This document shows positions 1-12,000 of a stretch of DNA of 64,000 nt, in pieces. The translations under genes were made by a program, and so were the position numbers. Within the stretch, counting starts at the first letter, position 1. Each line of letters opens with the position of its first letter. The stretch spans positions 21,887 to 85,886 of the forward strand of contig CAKZOD010000076.1 in the NCBI GenBank assembly GCA_937136055.1. Reading direction: 5' to 3'. The DNA is from an uncultured Oceanospirillaceae bacterium (GTDB lineage: Bacteria > Pseudomonadota > Gammaproteobacteria > Pseudomonadales > Balneatricaceae). A model generated the notes under the pieces. It was not told the origin of the DNA. It was given only the letters and a program-made list of their open reading frames with translations, and ran no database searches.

Positions 1-3000
1 ATACTGTCTGCATCAACCTTTAAAATAGCCTTATCGTCTTGTGCATAAATATGTACACTTTGATCATTGCTACCACTGCCTTGATCTACCAGCGTCGCAC
101 TGAGAATATCCTGTCCTAGGCCACCATCTACTGTCAAAGTCGTGTTAGCTTGGTAAAGCCAATCGATTGTATCGTCACCTGCACCGCCTAACACAGTACC
201 TGTGCTTTCACGGGCATCAATAGTATCGTTGCCAGCACCGGCATCTACATAGTTCTCTGCTGCCCCGGCATTAATTTGGTCATAACCGCTGCCAGCAAAC
301 ACGGTATCAGCGCCAGCACCTGTTTCTATTATGTCTCCATGACTATTTTGCAATATGTAGCTTTGCTTGAGTCCATCTTCGGTTAACGTACCGTCCGCTT
401 TATAAAAACTCTTATCAAAAAGTGTTCCGTCAGCTTGATAATAAACGCTGATGACACGACGGTGTTTCTCAGGGTCATAGTCTGGGTTATTGCTGCCGAC
501 AAATAAAACCTCTTGGGTATTAATATCACTGTAAACAACAGCGGCTAATTCATCGCCCCCTTCAACATAGTCATCACCAGCATAGCTGAATATAGAATCC
601 ATACCGGCGCTAGAGGCATCCGAAACTTGCGCAAAGTCCAAGGTTGCACTGCCAAAAGTCGCACTATTGGCTGCACCAATAAACTGTGTAACTTTACTCA
701 AATCAAGATCTCTATCACCAAAGATAAAATCTTGGTTCGCCCCACCGAGTATCTTATCGTTGCCAGCTCCACCAAAGGCCGCCATCATATTATAGCCTCT
801 ACCTTCACCGACGAGCCTTAACGTATCGCTGCCCTCCCCACCTTGTAATATAATATTGGCAATAACTTCTGCTGACACACTTAAACGGTCATCTCCTGCT
901 GCACCATCTAAGACAATATTGTTAACTTTTTCGCTTTCACCGTTCACACTTACGATATCTTTACCGCTACCACTATTGACATTAATATCGAATTTTTTAG
1001 CGCCATTATTCGTCAAGTTAACTTCAACGAAATCATTACCCGCACCGGTGGTTAAATCAATTTCCATCCAACCATCTAAATTGTTTAAACGGTAGTGATC
1101 ATCATGGTTTGTTCCTGTTGATGTTAAGCGGTTAATTTTATTGGCGTTAAACACTTCCACTCTCTGGCCTGAGCTTACTACCAATAAGCCTGTCACCTGA
1201 CCGTCAGCGGCAAACCCTGTGAGCTGATCGTCTAAATCACTGAGCTCTGATGAGGTATACACTTCAAAATCAATAAAGCCTTTACCGAACAGCCCTTCAA
1301 TCGTCCAATCAGCTTTTTCTTCTAATACCTCAACCGTAAATGCCTGCTGCCCCGCCGAATCTGCCCCACGATAAGCTAGATTTAATTCATCACTACGCGT
1401 TTGTTCACTGGTTAAATGCTCTGGTGCTGTGTGTACACACTCCCATTCAAACTCTGCTATCACCTGATCAACAAAGCGCTCACTGGCTTCAAACAAGGTG
1501 ACTTTAGAAAAACCAAGATCGAGCCCAACCCAGAGGAAGGCCTCTAAAAAAACTGAAATTTCGCCATGCACATCAAATAAGCACTGAGGTCCATGAGTAA
1601 TTCGCTCAAGCAATTCTCCTCCGTACAATTTGCCATCGCCGATAGGGTTGCCATTTTCAAACTGAGAGAGTTTATCGTTTAAATCAAAGCCAATAAGTGC
1701 TTCGATGCCTCCCATTACCCCTGCTTCAACTAATCCACCTACACCTAGTGATGCACTCGCACCTAACAGTGCAGTTAACACAACTTCATCTAGGTCTTCA
1801 CCGCTGTTTTCCAGCCCATGATCGTCTAAGTAAAAACCATTCATGATCCGCCATGCTTGAGAAGCTGCATAACCACTTTCTTGGAATTCAATGAAACCTG
1901 AGGTATCAAAGCCAAAATCAAAATTTGTTTGTATGCCTACTTGACCGGTAATACCTGCGTTAAGGCCTGGAAAAACGGGGTAAGATTTAGAGTAACCAAA
2001 CTCTAAATCTAAATCGGGTAAGTCATACCAAAATAGATCGACAGCTTTACCGGTCAATAAACCTAATGCGGTAGCCGGGTCATCAAGAATAGGCAACCTG
2101 AAACTTTTGGTGGATTTGTCTTTATCTAAGCCTTTTTGGTTAGGCCCTGACTTTGCTTTAGTTATAGAGTCTGAAGAACCTGTCGGCTGAGTTTTATCAT
2201 TGCCGTCTTCATCTTTTAGATCTTCACTGCTGGCGGTTGAGTTTTCATCTTCTAAAAAGGAGCCTGTTAGATCAAAATTACCGAAGTTAATTTCACCACT
2301 CACGCTATCTAAAGAGTCGATAAATTCGATTGTACTTTTAAAGACTTGAATGATTTTTTTCGCGTTATCAACAACATCAGCAGGTAACCTTAAGTAAGCC
2401 ATATCGATCAGCTGCACTTTAGTAATACCTAAATCAATCTCCATGGTCAGTAAATCAATCACTGGTTTCATCGGTTCAATGATCTCTTTAATAACGCTTA
2501 GAGATTCTCCGAGGAAGCTGTCCATGATAGAGCCGGCATCTAAGGTCACATCTTCTAATAAGACTTGAGGATCGCCAAAACTATAGTTTAAACCGGTATC
2601 GCTACTCCAGCTGATTTCACCTAATGTTTGCGAATAGTGAATATCAGTGTTCATTGAAGGCAAAGCATTAGTTGTGGTCGCTGCTTCTGCTTTGATATTC
2701 GCCCATGCTTGCGCACTTGCGTCAATAAGCACCTCTAAGGATTCTCCGACACGCCACATACCATCGCCTAACGCATCTTTAAGATCAATGCCTAAATGAC
2801 CTGCCAGTCCCGTACCGCCATCACTTGCCAAGTTATCGAAATTCATTTCGATAAAGCCCATAGTACCCTTTAAAGAAGCGTCATCGGCCAAATAAGCCGA
2901 CATATCTAGCGCCACCTCTTCACCGGCGGTATTGACACCACTGACATCGACAAAACCGCCGTTTTTATCAAAGCCTAAACCGAGTCCCATCGCAAAATCT

Positions 3001-6000
3001 ATGATGGTATTAATCGATCCGTTTGAGCTTAAACCTAAACCGGGAATCCCGGCCGATAGATCTATACCTAACTCCACAGGATCTATACCATCTGCTGTGC
3101 GATCACCAACAAGCACTCCAGCAAACATCAGATTAAAGGTAAATTCACCCTCATCACTCAACCCCAGTTGGATATCAATCGCTTGTGCAGGCTTTTTAGT
3201 GATTATTTTGCCGTGAGCGTCATATTGCTCTAAACCGTTTTGATCTAAATCTGGAACGGCTAGATAAAACAATTCACTATCCAGCTCTTTTAAACCTTGA
3301 TATAGCGCTTCTTGGACCAGTTCTATAACAACATCAAATGCGCCGGTATCATCAGTTTTGCTATCTGGATCCCCGATCATGCGATCCAGAAGTATTCCAA
3401 ACTCGATGGTAGTCTTTATTTTGTCTTTTTCTTCTATGGCTATTTCTTCAGCGGTGCGTAGAGATTCTGGGATAATAACGTCGATCCCCATCACACCCGA
3501 GCGCAGTTTTTGCAACTGATCATTTAAACCAGCAAACGCTTCACCACCAATTAAGGGCAGTTCCAAATCTTTAAGGCTATCGCCAATGCCCTCAATACCA
3601 TCGAATAAACCATTAATGCCTTGCTTCATCGCTAACGGGTCATTTAACACAGCAAACAATAAAGCAAGTACATCAAAATCCATACTGAATTCAGGTGTAA
3701 TATAATCAAACCCTGAGAAACCCAAGCCATTATCTAGGCTTAAATCAAGGTGTGATTGAGCATGCAATACGTTATCAGCGATACCATCATTATTATTGTC
3801 ATTCGTTGAGCCACCCAGCGGTAGTGCTTTAACTGGGAAATACATAGGTAAATCCATATCCACGGCTGCGTAGCCGCTGACCTCAGGATTAAAGTTTTGA
3901 TCAAAACCTATCAGCATTTGTGCATCTAGATTCATCGTTCCTTGAGCAATTAGTAAGCCAAGATCTAATTCACCTACATCGATACCTAATTGGCTATCAA
4001 GGTTTGTCACATCACCGTCAAACTCTGCACTTAATCCATTGAAGTCGTCTATATAAAAGCTGGGAGATGTGACATCAGATAAGTTAAAACCAAATCCAAA
4101 TTCAAGATTTGCCTCAACACCCATCGCCATTTGCGCTTGAATATTCGCTTCAATCACATCGCTAGGATCAAAATTCAACCATTGATCTAAGCCTAATTCT
4201 TCAACGCCAATATCAAGATTGTAACCTGTTTCAAATGCGTACCCTAAATCAAAATCGACATCAAACGTTGAATCTATGTAGCTCATTGTAAAGGGCGTAT
4301 CATCATCTCCTAGCCCCAGAAAACTCAACTTACGCAACTCGTTATTCAGTACATTAGCTAGCTCATCGATATTGTTAGCTTGCTCGCGCACAGTGCTGAT
4401 TACTTGCTGTAATGATTGCGCAATACTTAGCGTACCATCACCTAGAATATCTATCGCACTCAAGCCAACGAGTGGTAAATCGTTATAGAGTTCGCCTGTT
4501 TTAAGGCTATATTTTTGATAGGTAGTACCATCAAGGTCTTTATCATTTCCAGCGATTAAAGAAAATTCAGCATCATCCACTGGGTAGACACGTTCTGTAC
4601 TGAGCCATCCATTTTCGCTGTAAGTGACCAGTTGTTTATCACCGCTCGCTTGAGTTTGTTCTATTCCCCACACTGAGCTATCGCTGTGTTGCCATTGATA
4701 CAAACGAAGCAATTCGCCATTCGCTAATGTCACTAATTGGCTGGTATGCGCATCTTCTACTTTTATCGGCGTGTAACTGGATACAATGGCGCTTTCTGAT
4801 GCAATCCAAATAACCTCATAGGTCTCCAACTCCCCCTGAGCATTAACTTGGCCATAAACGTCTTTATCTTCACCAATTAACTCAGATAAACTGTATTCAA
4901 CAGCATCCAGAATCATATCTAAAGAAATACCATTGAATTTGAGTATTTCATCGAACCCATCAAATTGCACAGTGTCAGGAACTGAAGCAAATAATCCTGC
5001 TAAGCTCACATCGCTTGGCAGCACCCCACTTGAAGCACTAATCATTGCCTGAGTGTTGTTAAGCTCTCCCACAGCCCCCGTCACTTCAATAGGCAAAATT
5101 AATTCATAAGCCGTATCGTCATTTAGTTGCGGCAGTGCATTCCAACTGACAGAAAGATCATCGGTTTCTAAAATGGAGAGATCTAAACGGCCATTTGCGG
5201 TAAAATCCAGGCCGGTTTGCATAAATAACACACCATCTTGAACTCCCATGCCCACAGGGCCAAGATTAGCTTCTAAATCAAAGGCTTTACGTATGACTCC
5301 AGATACTTCATTGGCAACTAACGCCCCCTTTATAATGAGGCTAGTTGTGTCTGTTGAAGAGTCATAGGTAACACTATCGACTGTATAAAGCCCCATGTGG
5401 TCTAAGCTTTCAGTGATATAAAAGCGATCCCCTTCACTGAAAATAACATGTTCAGTGCCTGTCGCTGTATGATTGCCCGCAATACGGTAGCTCACCTCAC
5501 CAGCAACAGTGTCCTCACTAACAGCAATGATTGCCTGCGGCGCATCACCTAAACTTATTGAGGTTGAGAGAGTAGGATCTTGTGCATAAAAGGCTCCATC
5601 TTCTAAACCGAATTCAAAACTTAAATCAACATCAGCCAGTAACTTTAAAACCTCAGACTGAAGTATTTCAATGCCGATATCAATCGAAGGTAAACCGAAA
5701 CTTTCTAGTGCATCTAACTCTATACCATCCATTGAAAAATCGACGGTTTCGTTAAAACTAGCAACATCTAATACCGCAGAAAAGGCAAAACCATTGCTAC
5801 TGGTTTGCTGCTCTATTTCTATAGGTGATCCTAAGCTATTGATATAAGTGACAAGCTCTGCATTTGTGAGTACTTCATCCGTTGCACTATTAAAATATTC
5901 AGCAATTGATCGACTAAATTCACTTAGACTAGTGCTAATTTTTTCGCCAAAGCTTTGCGCTAACGAATCTAATCCTAAAACATCACCTATCGTTTTATTA

Positions 6001-9000
6001 GTAAAAGGTAGATCACCAGCATCTTCAAGATAAGATGATAAACTAGTACCAGCTTCTTTTGCCCAATCAGAAAACAGTTCTATTCCTTCAACCAACTGAT
6101 CAAATTCTTCTTTTACATTATTCTCTACTTCTTCAAACTTCTCTTTTTCATCTTCTCCGGGAATGTGCTGCACACCTGGCTTAAACAAGGCACTCAGCAA
6201 TTCAACACTTTTATCAGTTGCAGCGCCTTCATGCTGCAAACCCAATAAATGACCTATTTCATGACTCACGACACTTAACAAGTCTATACGGTCATCATCT
6301 ACTGAAGAATCAAGATCTTTATCCCACCCATATCCTGCTGCTGTTTTATCAATTTCGACTTTGTATTTATTGCCTTCGTAATCATAAATAGTTTGGGCCA
6401 ATTTTACATTCTCGGCTCCAAAATCAACGATTTCAAAGTCAATTTCACTCAATTTATCCAACAGTGAATCTTCACTGACCAAAGCTTTTTTCCAATCTGT
6501 TAGTGCACGTGCCTTCGCATTAGCTAACGACTCTAGAGTAAGGATATCAGTATAAGTATAAGTATAAGTATAAGTATCAGGCCTGCTTTCTACACTTGAT
6601 AGATTCAGTAACTTTTTACCAAAATTTTCAGCAGTTTTTATAAGTTTGTCACCGAAGCTATCACCACTCATCACTGCCGATTTAAATTCACCGTATACTT
6701 TGACCGAATGTTCAGAGTCTTTCTCATCGCCAATATAGAATAAAGTGTATCCACTCTGGCTATCATCTCGCTCTACATTGTCCGTTACAGCTGTAAAATC
6801 AAGTACATCCTCTCCGCCGTTTGTATAAATAACATCATGACCCCATCCATCTATAAAACTAAAAGTATTAGCAGATTCGTTGCCGATGATCACGTCATCA
6901 CCTAAACCAACGATGACATTTTCTATATTTGTTAATTCATCTAAAGGCGTGTCTATCCCTGTATTATCTTTAAACTCTTGCGATAGAAGAGTGCTCCTAA
7001 TATTAATAATATGATTGTTAGTAGAGCTTGCATAACTGACAGTATCGCCAATGCCATCATCTGGGTTACCTCCGCCATCAACTTTATTTACTCCACCAGC
7101 ACTTAAATCGAAGGTATTGTCTTTGGCGTTGCCTTTTAGCTCATCATCGTGGCTACTGCCAATAATATGGGTCAGGCCACTGACTGCAAAATCAATTTTT
7201 TTACTATCACCAATATTCAATAATTGATCGACACCCGCCATCCGATCGCCCCCAATGCCTGAGGCGCTACCGAAATTCCAACTCAAAGAGGGGAATTTAC
7301 CGATACCGGGAATACTCAATTCAGGAATAGCTTCATAGGCGACTTTGCCTGCATCCACTAAGGCCTTAGCATCATAATCACTGTAATCAAGAGTAATGGC
7401 ACCTTTAGCCGTCAGAGTACCTTTTAAACGGGCATTATCATGCAGTACGACGGTGTTTTTACCGCTGCCGCCGATTATGTGTTCGATATCTGTTGCAACG
7501 ACCACATTACCTATTTCGATATCTAAATCTTCCCACCAGCTAGCGACACCGGTAGATTTATTGATCAGGTCCGTTAAGGAAGTATCACGTGCAACCACCA
7601 CTTGCAGACCAATATCCAATGCATGCGCATCCCCCTGTGATGTACTGTTCCATAGAGATTGCAAATCCGCTTGGTTTTCGGTAGTTACCTCCCAGATATC
7701 AAAACGCATATCGCTTTTCACACCTGAAAAATCCAGCGTATCGTAAAACAATCCTAGATCTTCTAAGTCAACTTCACCCCCAATAGTGACATCAGGTAAC
7801 TCAGCGACTAAACCAGCTCCCCACATACCTGAAAATTTGTAAGTATCCCCCCCTGTAAAACCCGACATTACGTGAACACCTGGGTTCCAAGTCCAACCTA
7901 AAAGATCATTAATACCAGCTAAAACAGGGACTTCGCCAATCGCAGTATTAGCCAGTTCTGATGTCAGCTTTGCAGCTTGCCCACCTAGGAAACTCAGTAA
8001 ACGATCTCCACCTGTGCTCTTGTCATTGTATTTACTTAGCAGCTGCCCCAGCGTTGAGTTAGGATCAACTGTTCCTTTTTTTTGAAGATGCTTGAGTAAC
8101 GTGTAATCCCCCTTCACCTCGAAAGTGTCTTGTCCTAACAAGCGCGGTAAGTCACTCAAATTAAAGCCTGAACTGGGTTTAAGGGCATCTAAACCAGTAC
8201 TTTTATAGTTATCAATAAACTGAGTAAATAACGGATCGAATCCAAGTATGTTGGAGCCTACTAGTACATTAATACCAGAGCCGTAGTTGACAGTTGTGAT
8301 ATTCTGCAGAGTACCGCCGACACCGGTTGCCTTTTGACTGTATTCACTAAAGCCTGGCACTGATACAATCATTTCTTTCAGGTTATTTGTGCTTGCAAAA
8401 TCAATTTCGTAAACAAAATCACTGATAGCTGTTACCGTTAAACCACTCAATACAGAGCTATCATCAGAATTCCGTTCTTTAAGCTTTTTTAATTCATTTT
8501 CAATTTCAACGCGAATTTCTTCGCTTGTTTTATTTTTTGTTTCAATCAGCTCCGTTTTTTGTTCATCGAGAGATAAATGAAAAGCGCCTTTTTCAGGCTT
8601 AACAGTAAGCTGCTGGACTTCTTTGACCTGGGCATAAACAGCTTTTGTTAATGGCAGCGTTGAAGTATCTACTTCATTGAAATCAACAATATACTCGTTG
8701 TCTTTATCTCCTTTCACGACTGTTATAGTCTCTGCCTTATCCATTGACAAAGCCTGTAGCACTTCCTGTAATTTAGCCTTAACAGATAACTCTGCTGAAA
8801 TGTCAATATCAACAGTATACTCAGCCCCAAGTTTAAGCTTAAATTCACCTAATTCAGGCAAAAGAGTCAATAGTTCTTGTGGAGTTGTGACTCCCGTTAT
8901 CACACTCCCTATTATTTGTTCCTTCTCTTGTTGCCCATTACTCAACGTTTTTATCGGATGTAAATCAGCCGCTGCTCCATTACCTAAATACACAGTATTT

Positions 9001-12000
9001 GGGTTTAAGTAATCTTTTGCATCTGAATGCTTCAGACCTGAAATATCTAATTTATTAATGACACTTAACTGCGGAGTTTTTAAGCCTAAGGTATCTGTAA
9101 TACCTGTTAATGAAATAGCATCTACTGGCCGCAAGCCCTTACCACCAATAATATTTCCAGCGAAGCCATCACCAGAAAGAGAGAAAGTGTTACTATTACC
9201 ACCGCCGTATACCGTGGTATTTTCACCAACATTAGTAAATATCAATTTGTTATAGGTAACTTTGGTATCTGCACCTAACAAGGTTTGTGCTAAATCAGTG
9301 ACTAAACTATCGCTCAACAAACTAGAGCGCTGGCCTACTTTAGTGACTTCTAATTGAGTGGTGGTGGTAGTCTTTACCTTCTCTTGTTTTATAACCAACT
9401 CGGATTGTAAGCGATGCTCTACTGCACCTTTGTTACTCTCTTGAAAAGTGACAATAAACTCTTTGCCACTGCCTATATCAACACTATGTACTAAACCGGC
9501 AGATAAATTATTCAATGCAAGCTTGATGTTTTCCGCAGTCTCCTTATTATCAGTTGCCTTAATAATTTCAGCTGTTTCAGCAACGCCAGTTTCAATTAGT
9601 GTTTGTTTATTTGTTATCGATTCCAGACTCAGGTCTTTCACTTGAAAAGCAATTGTAAACTTACCGGTGGCTTTGCCTTTACTATCGGTTTGTGCAGTGA
9701 CAGTAACGTCAGTTTTGCCTAACGTTAATGGTTTGCCTGATATGATATGCCCTAATGCACTGTTTAGGGCATTTTCAATATTCCTAGCTTGGTCTTTGCT
9801 GTTTTTAGTGAGATCAGTTACCTTGCTAAAAGTAAACTTTGCCAGCTCTCCATCTTTATTATAGAGTTTAAATTCATCCGTGCTTTCGACCGAGTTCATA
9901 TCCAGTTCATAATGATAATTATCCGGATTATGATTAAACCATTTGAGTTTAAAGGTATCACCGTCGTCTGTTAAAATTAGGTTAACGCTCTCCACCGTAT
10001 GCACATTTTCAGTAAACTTAAAATCTAGCTCTTTGCTGACGTTGCGAAAATCTAACTCAAGCTTATGCTCAGTTGATATATTCGAGGTATCAATGGTCAA
10101 GCTACTATCCGCATCACGCATAAATCCAGGTAAATATTGGCTGCCATATTTATAAGGCGTCCCCCAGCCATTACCAAAAACAAATGTGTTATCGGCGTCA
10201 TTGGTTATGAGTTTTTCAAAATCACCAATATTACCTGGTGCTCGACCGTCGATCGATGAAACAGTGTATTGACTACTTTCTAAGTCTTTCAATACCCCAT
10301 CTTTCTTAGTTTGTACTACAACTTCTGCTATATTGGTTGAGCTAGGTTTAGTAAAAGTTAAAGTAATTACCTTGTCTGTCAGGTCAACTGAGCTAACAAA
10401 TGCTTTAAAAATACCATAGCTGCTCAATGACTTAACAAGCGGGGTGGTTATAGCATTGATTGCTTTTTCAATGTTTTCCTGTGTTTTTTCATCTGTATCT
10501 CCCTTGGAGATAAGTTCAGTGACTTGATTACCAATTTTCAAAGCAAACTGATCGGGAAGCTCACCCGCAAACACTAGGCTCTGTGTTTCATCGAGGTAAT
10601 TTCCTTTTTCACTTCTAAAGCTAACAGTGTCGGAGGCCAGCTGGTAATGAGGCTCATTCCAATTTAGCGGATCATAGTTTTTGTAACCAACAAAATGCAC
10701 ACTGAATTCGCCATCAACAATAGCACCTTGAGTATTGCGCGTCGGCTCAACAACTATTTTTTTGAGTTCTTTAATGCCACCAACAGTTTGAGGAGCTGTT
10801 TCACTGAGCGTTCGCAACGCTTTTTCAATCGCATCCGCCTGAGACAAAAGATCGTCTTTTATAAATGCAATTTGAGCGGTTTGTTCATTACCCCACTTAA
10901 GAAAAAAGTTATCGCTAATTCCACTAATGACCTGAGTTGCCACACTTTTCTCTGTCGGCTGGACGATTAACGCATTGTCTATATCATCCTTAAAACTACC
11001 ATTGACTTGCCCCGACGCTACAAAATTATCACCGCTGGTCGTTGCTGGCTCATAAGTGCCATCACTACTCGTTAAACCGCCTTGATCAAAAACATGCGTT
11101 AAGCCATTACTAACATCGCTAAAATCAAGTGTATCGACTCCCGCCTTATCTGACTCTATTACTGTATCTTTTCCCCAATTATCATTGATATGGTAAGTAT
11201 CATTGCCCTGTCCGCCACTTAATGCATCATCACCTGTGCCACCATGCAGGTCATCGTTTCCTTTTCCACCCAGTAATGTGTCATCGCCTTCACCACCAAA
11301 TAATTTATCATCCCCGCCTAAACCACTTAAGCTATCACCTGCTTCAAGCCCAAATAGTGTTTGTGATTCATTATTACCTAGTAATATATCTACCTCAGAC
11401 GTTCCGCGGTAAGCATGCAATGTATAGTGAGCACCATTAAGTTGAATAACCTCTCCACTTTGCACTTTTACAGTAGTAACCAGGTCAATTGCTTCAACAC
11501 TTAAACCTGAAGCGCCTTTAGTTACATCGGTAAGTTCTACACCGGATGATCGAGCATCAACGCTCATAGCTATTGCTATAGGCTGTGAAAAAGTAATAAC
11601 AAAATCGCTATTGTCTTTAGCTACATCAAACCCTGGCATCCACTCATTTAGCTTCATTGCGATGGAAGCAGCTGTCGCTGTTTTGTCTAGAGTGACTTTG
11701 ATGTTATTGAACACTAAATCAAACGTCTCGCCAGCACTGTCTACACCACTCAATGTTGCTTTATAATTATGTAAGTCAGTAAAACTGCCATATTTCAATC
11801 CAGCAGCTGAACCATTGCTGCCATCAACTAAAACTAACGAGTCATTAGGGAAATTGGAATAATCTAGATGGTTAAGGCCGCCCGCTGCGGTGGTTATTTC
11901 CCCTTTAAGCGCCTCATTAGATTTCACTTGATAACTATTAGCAGCTTTACCACCTATAATATCAGTGATGCCTTTTGCATTGATTTTATAGGTCTTATCA

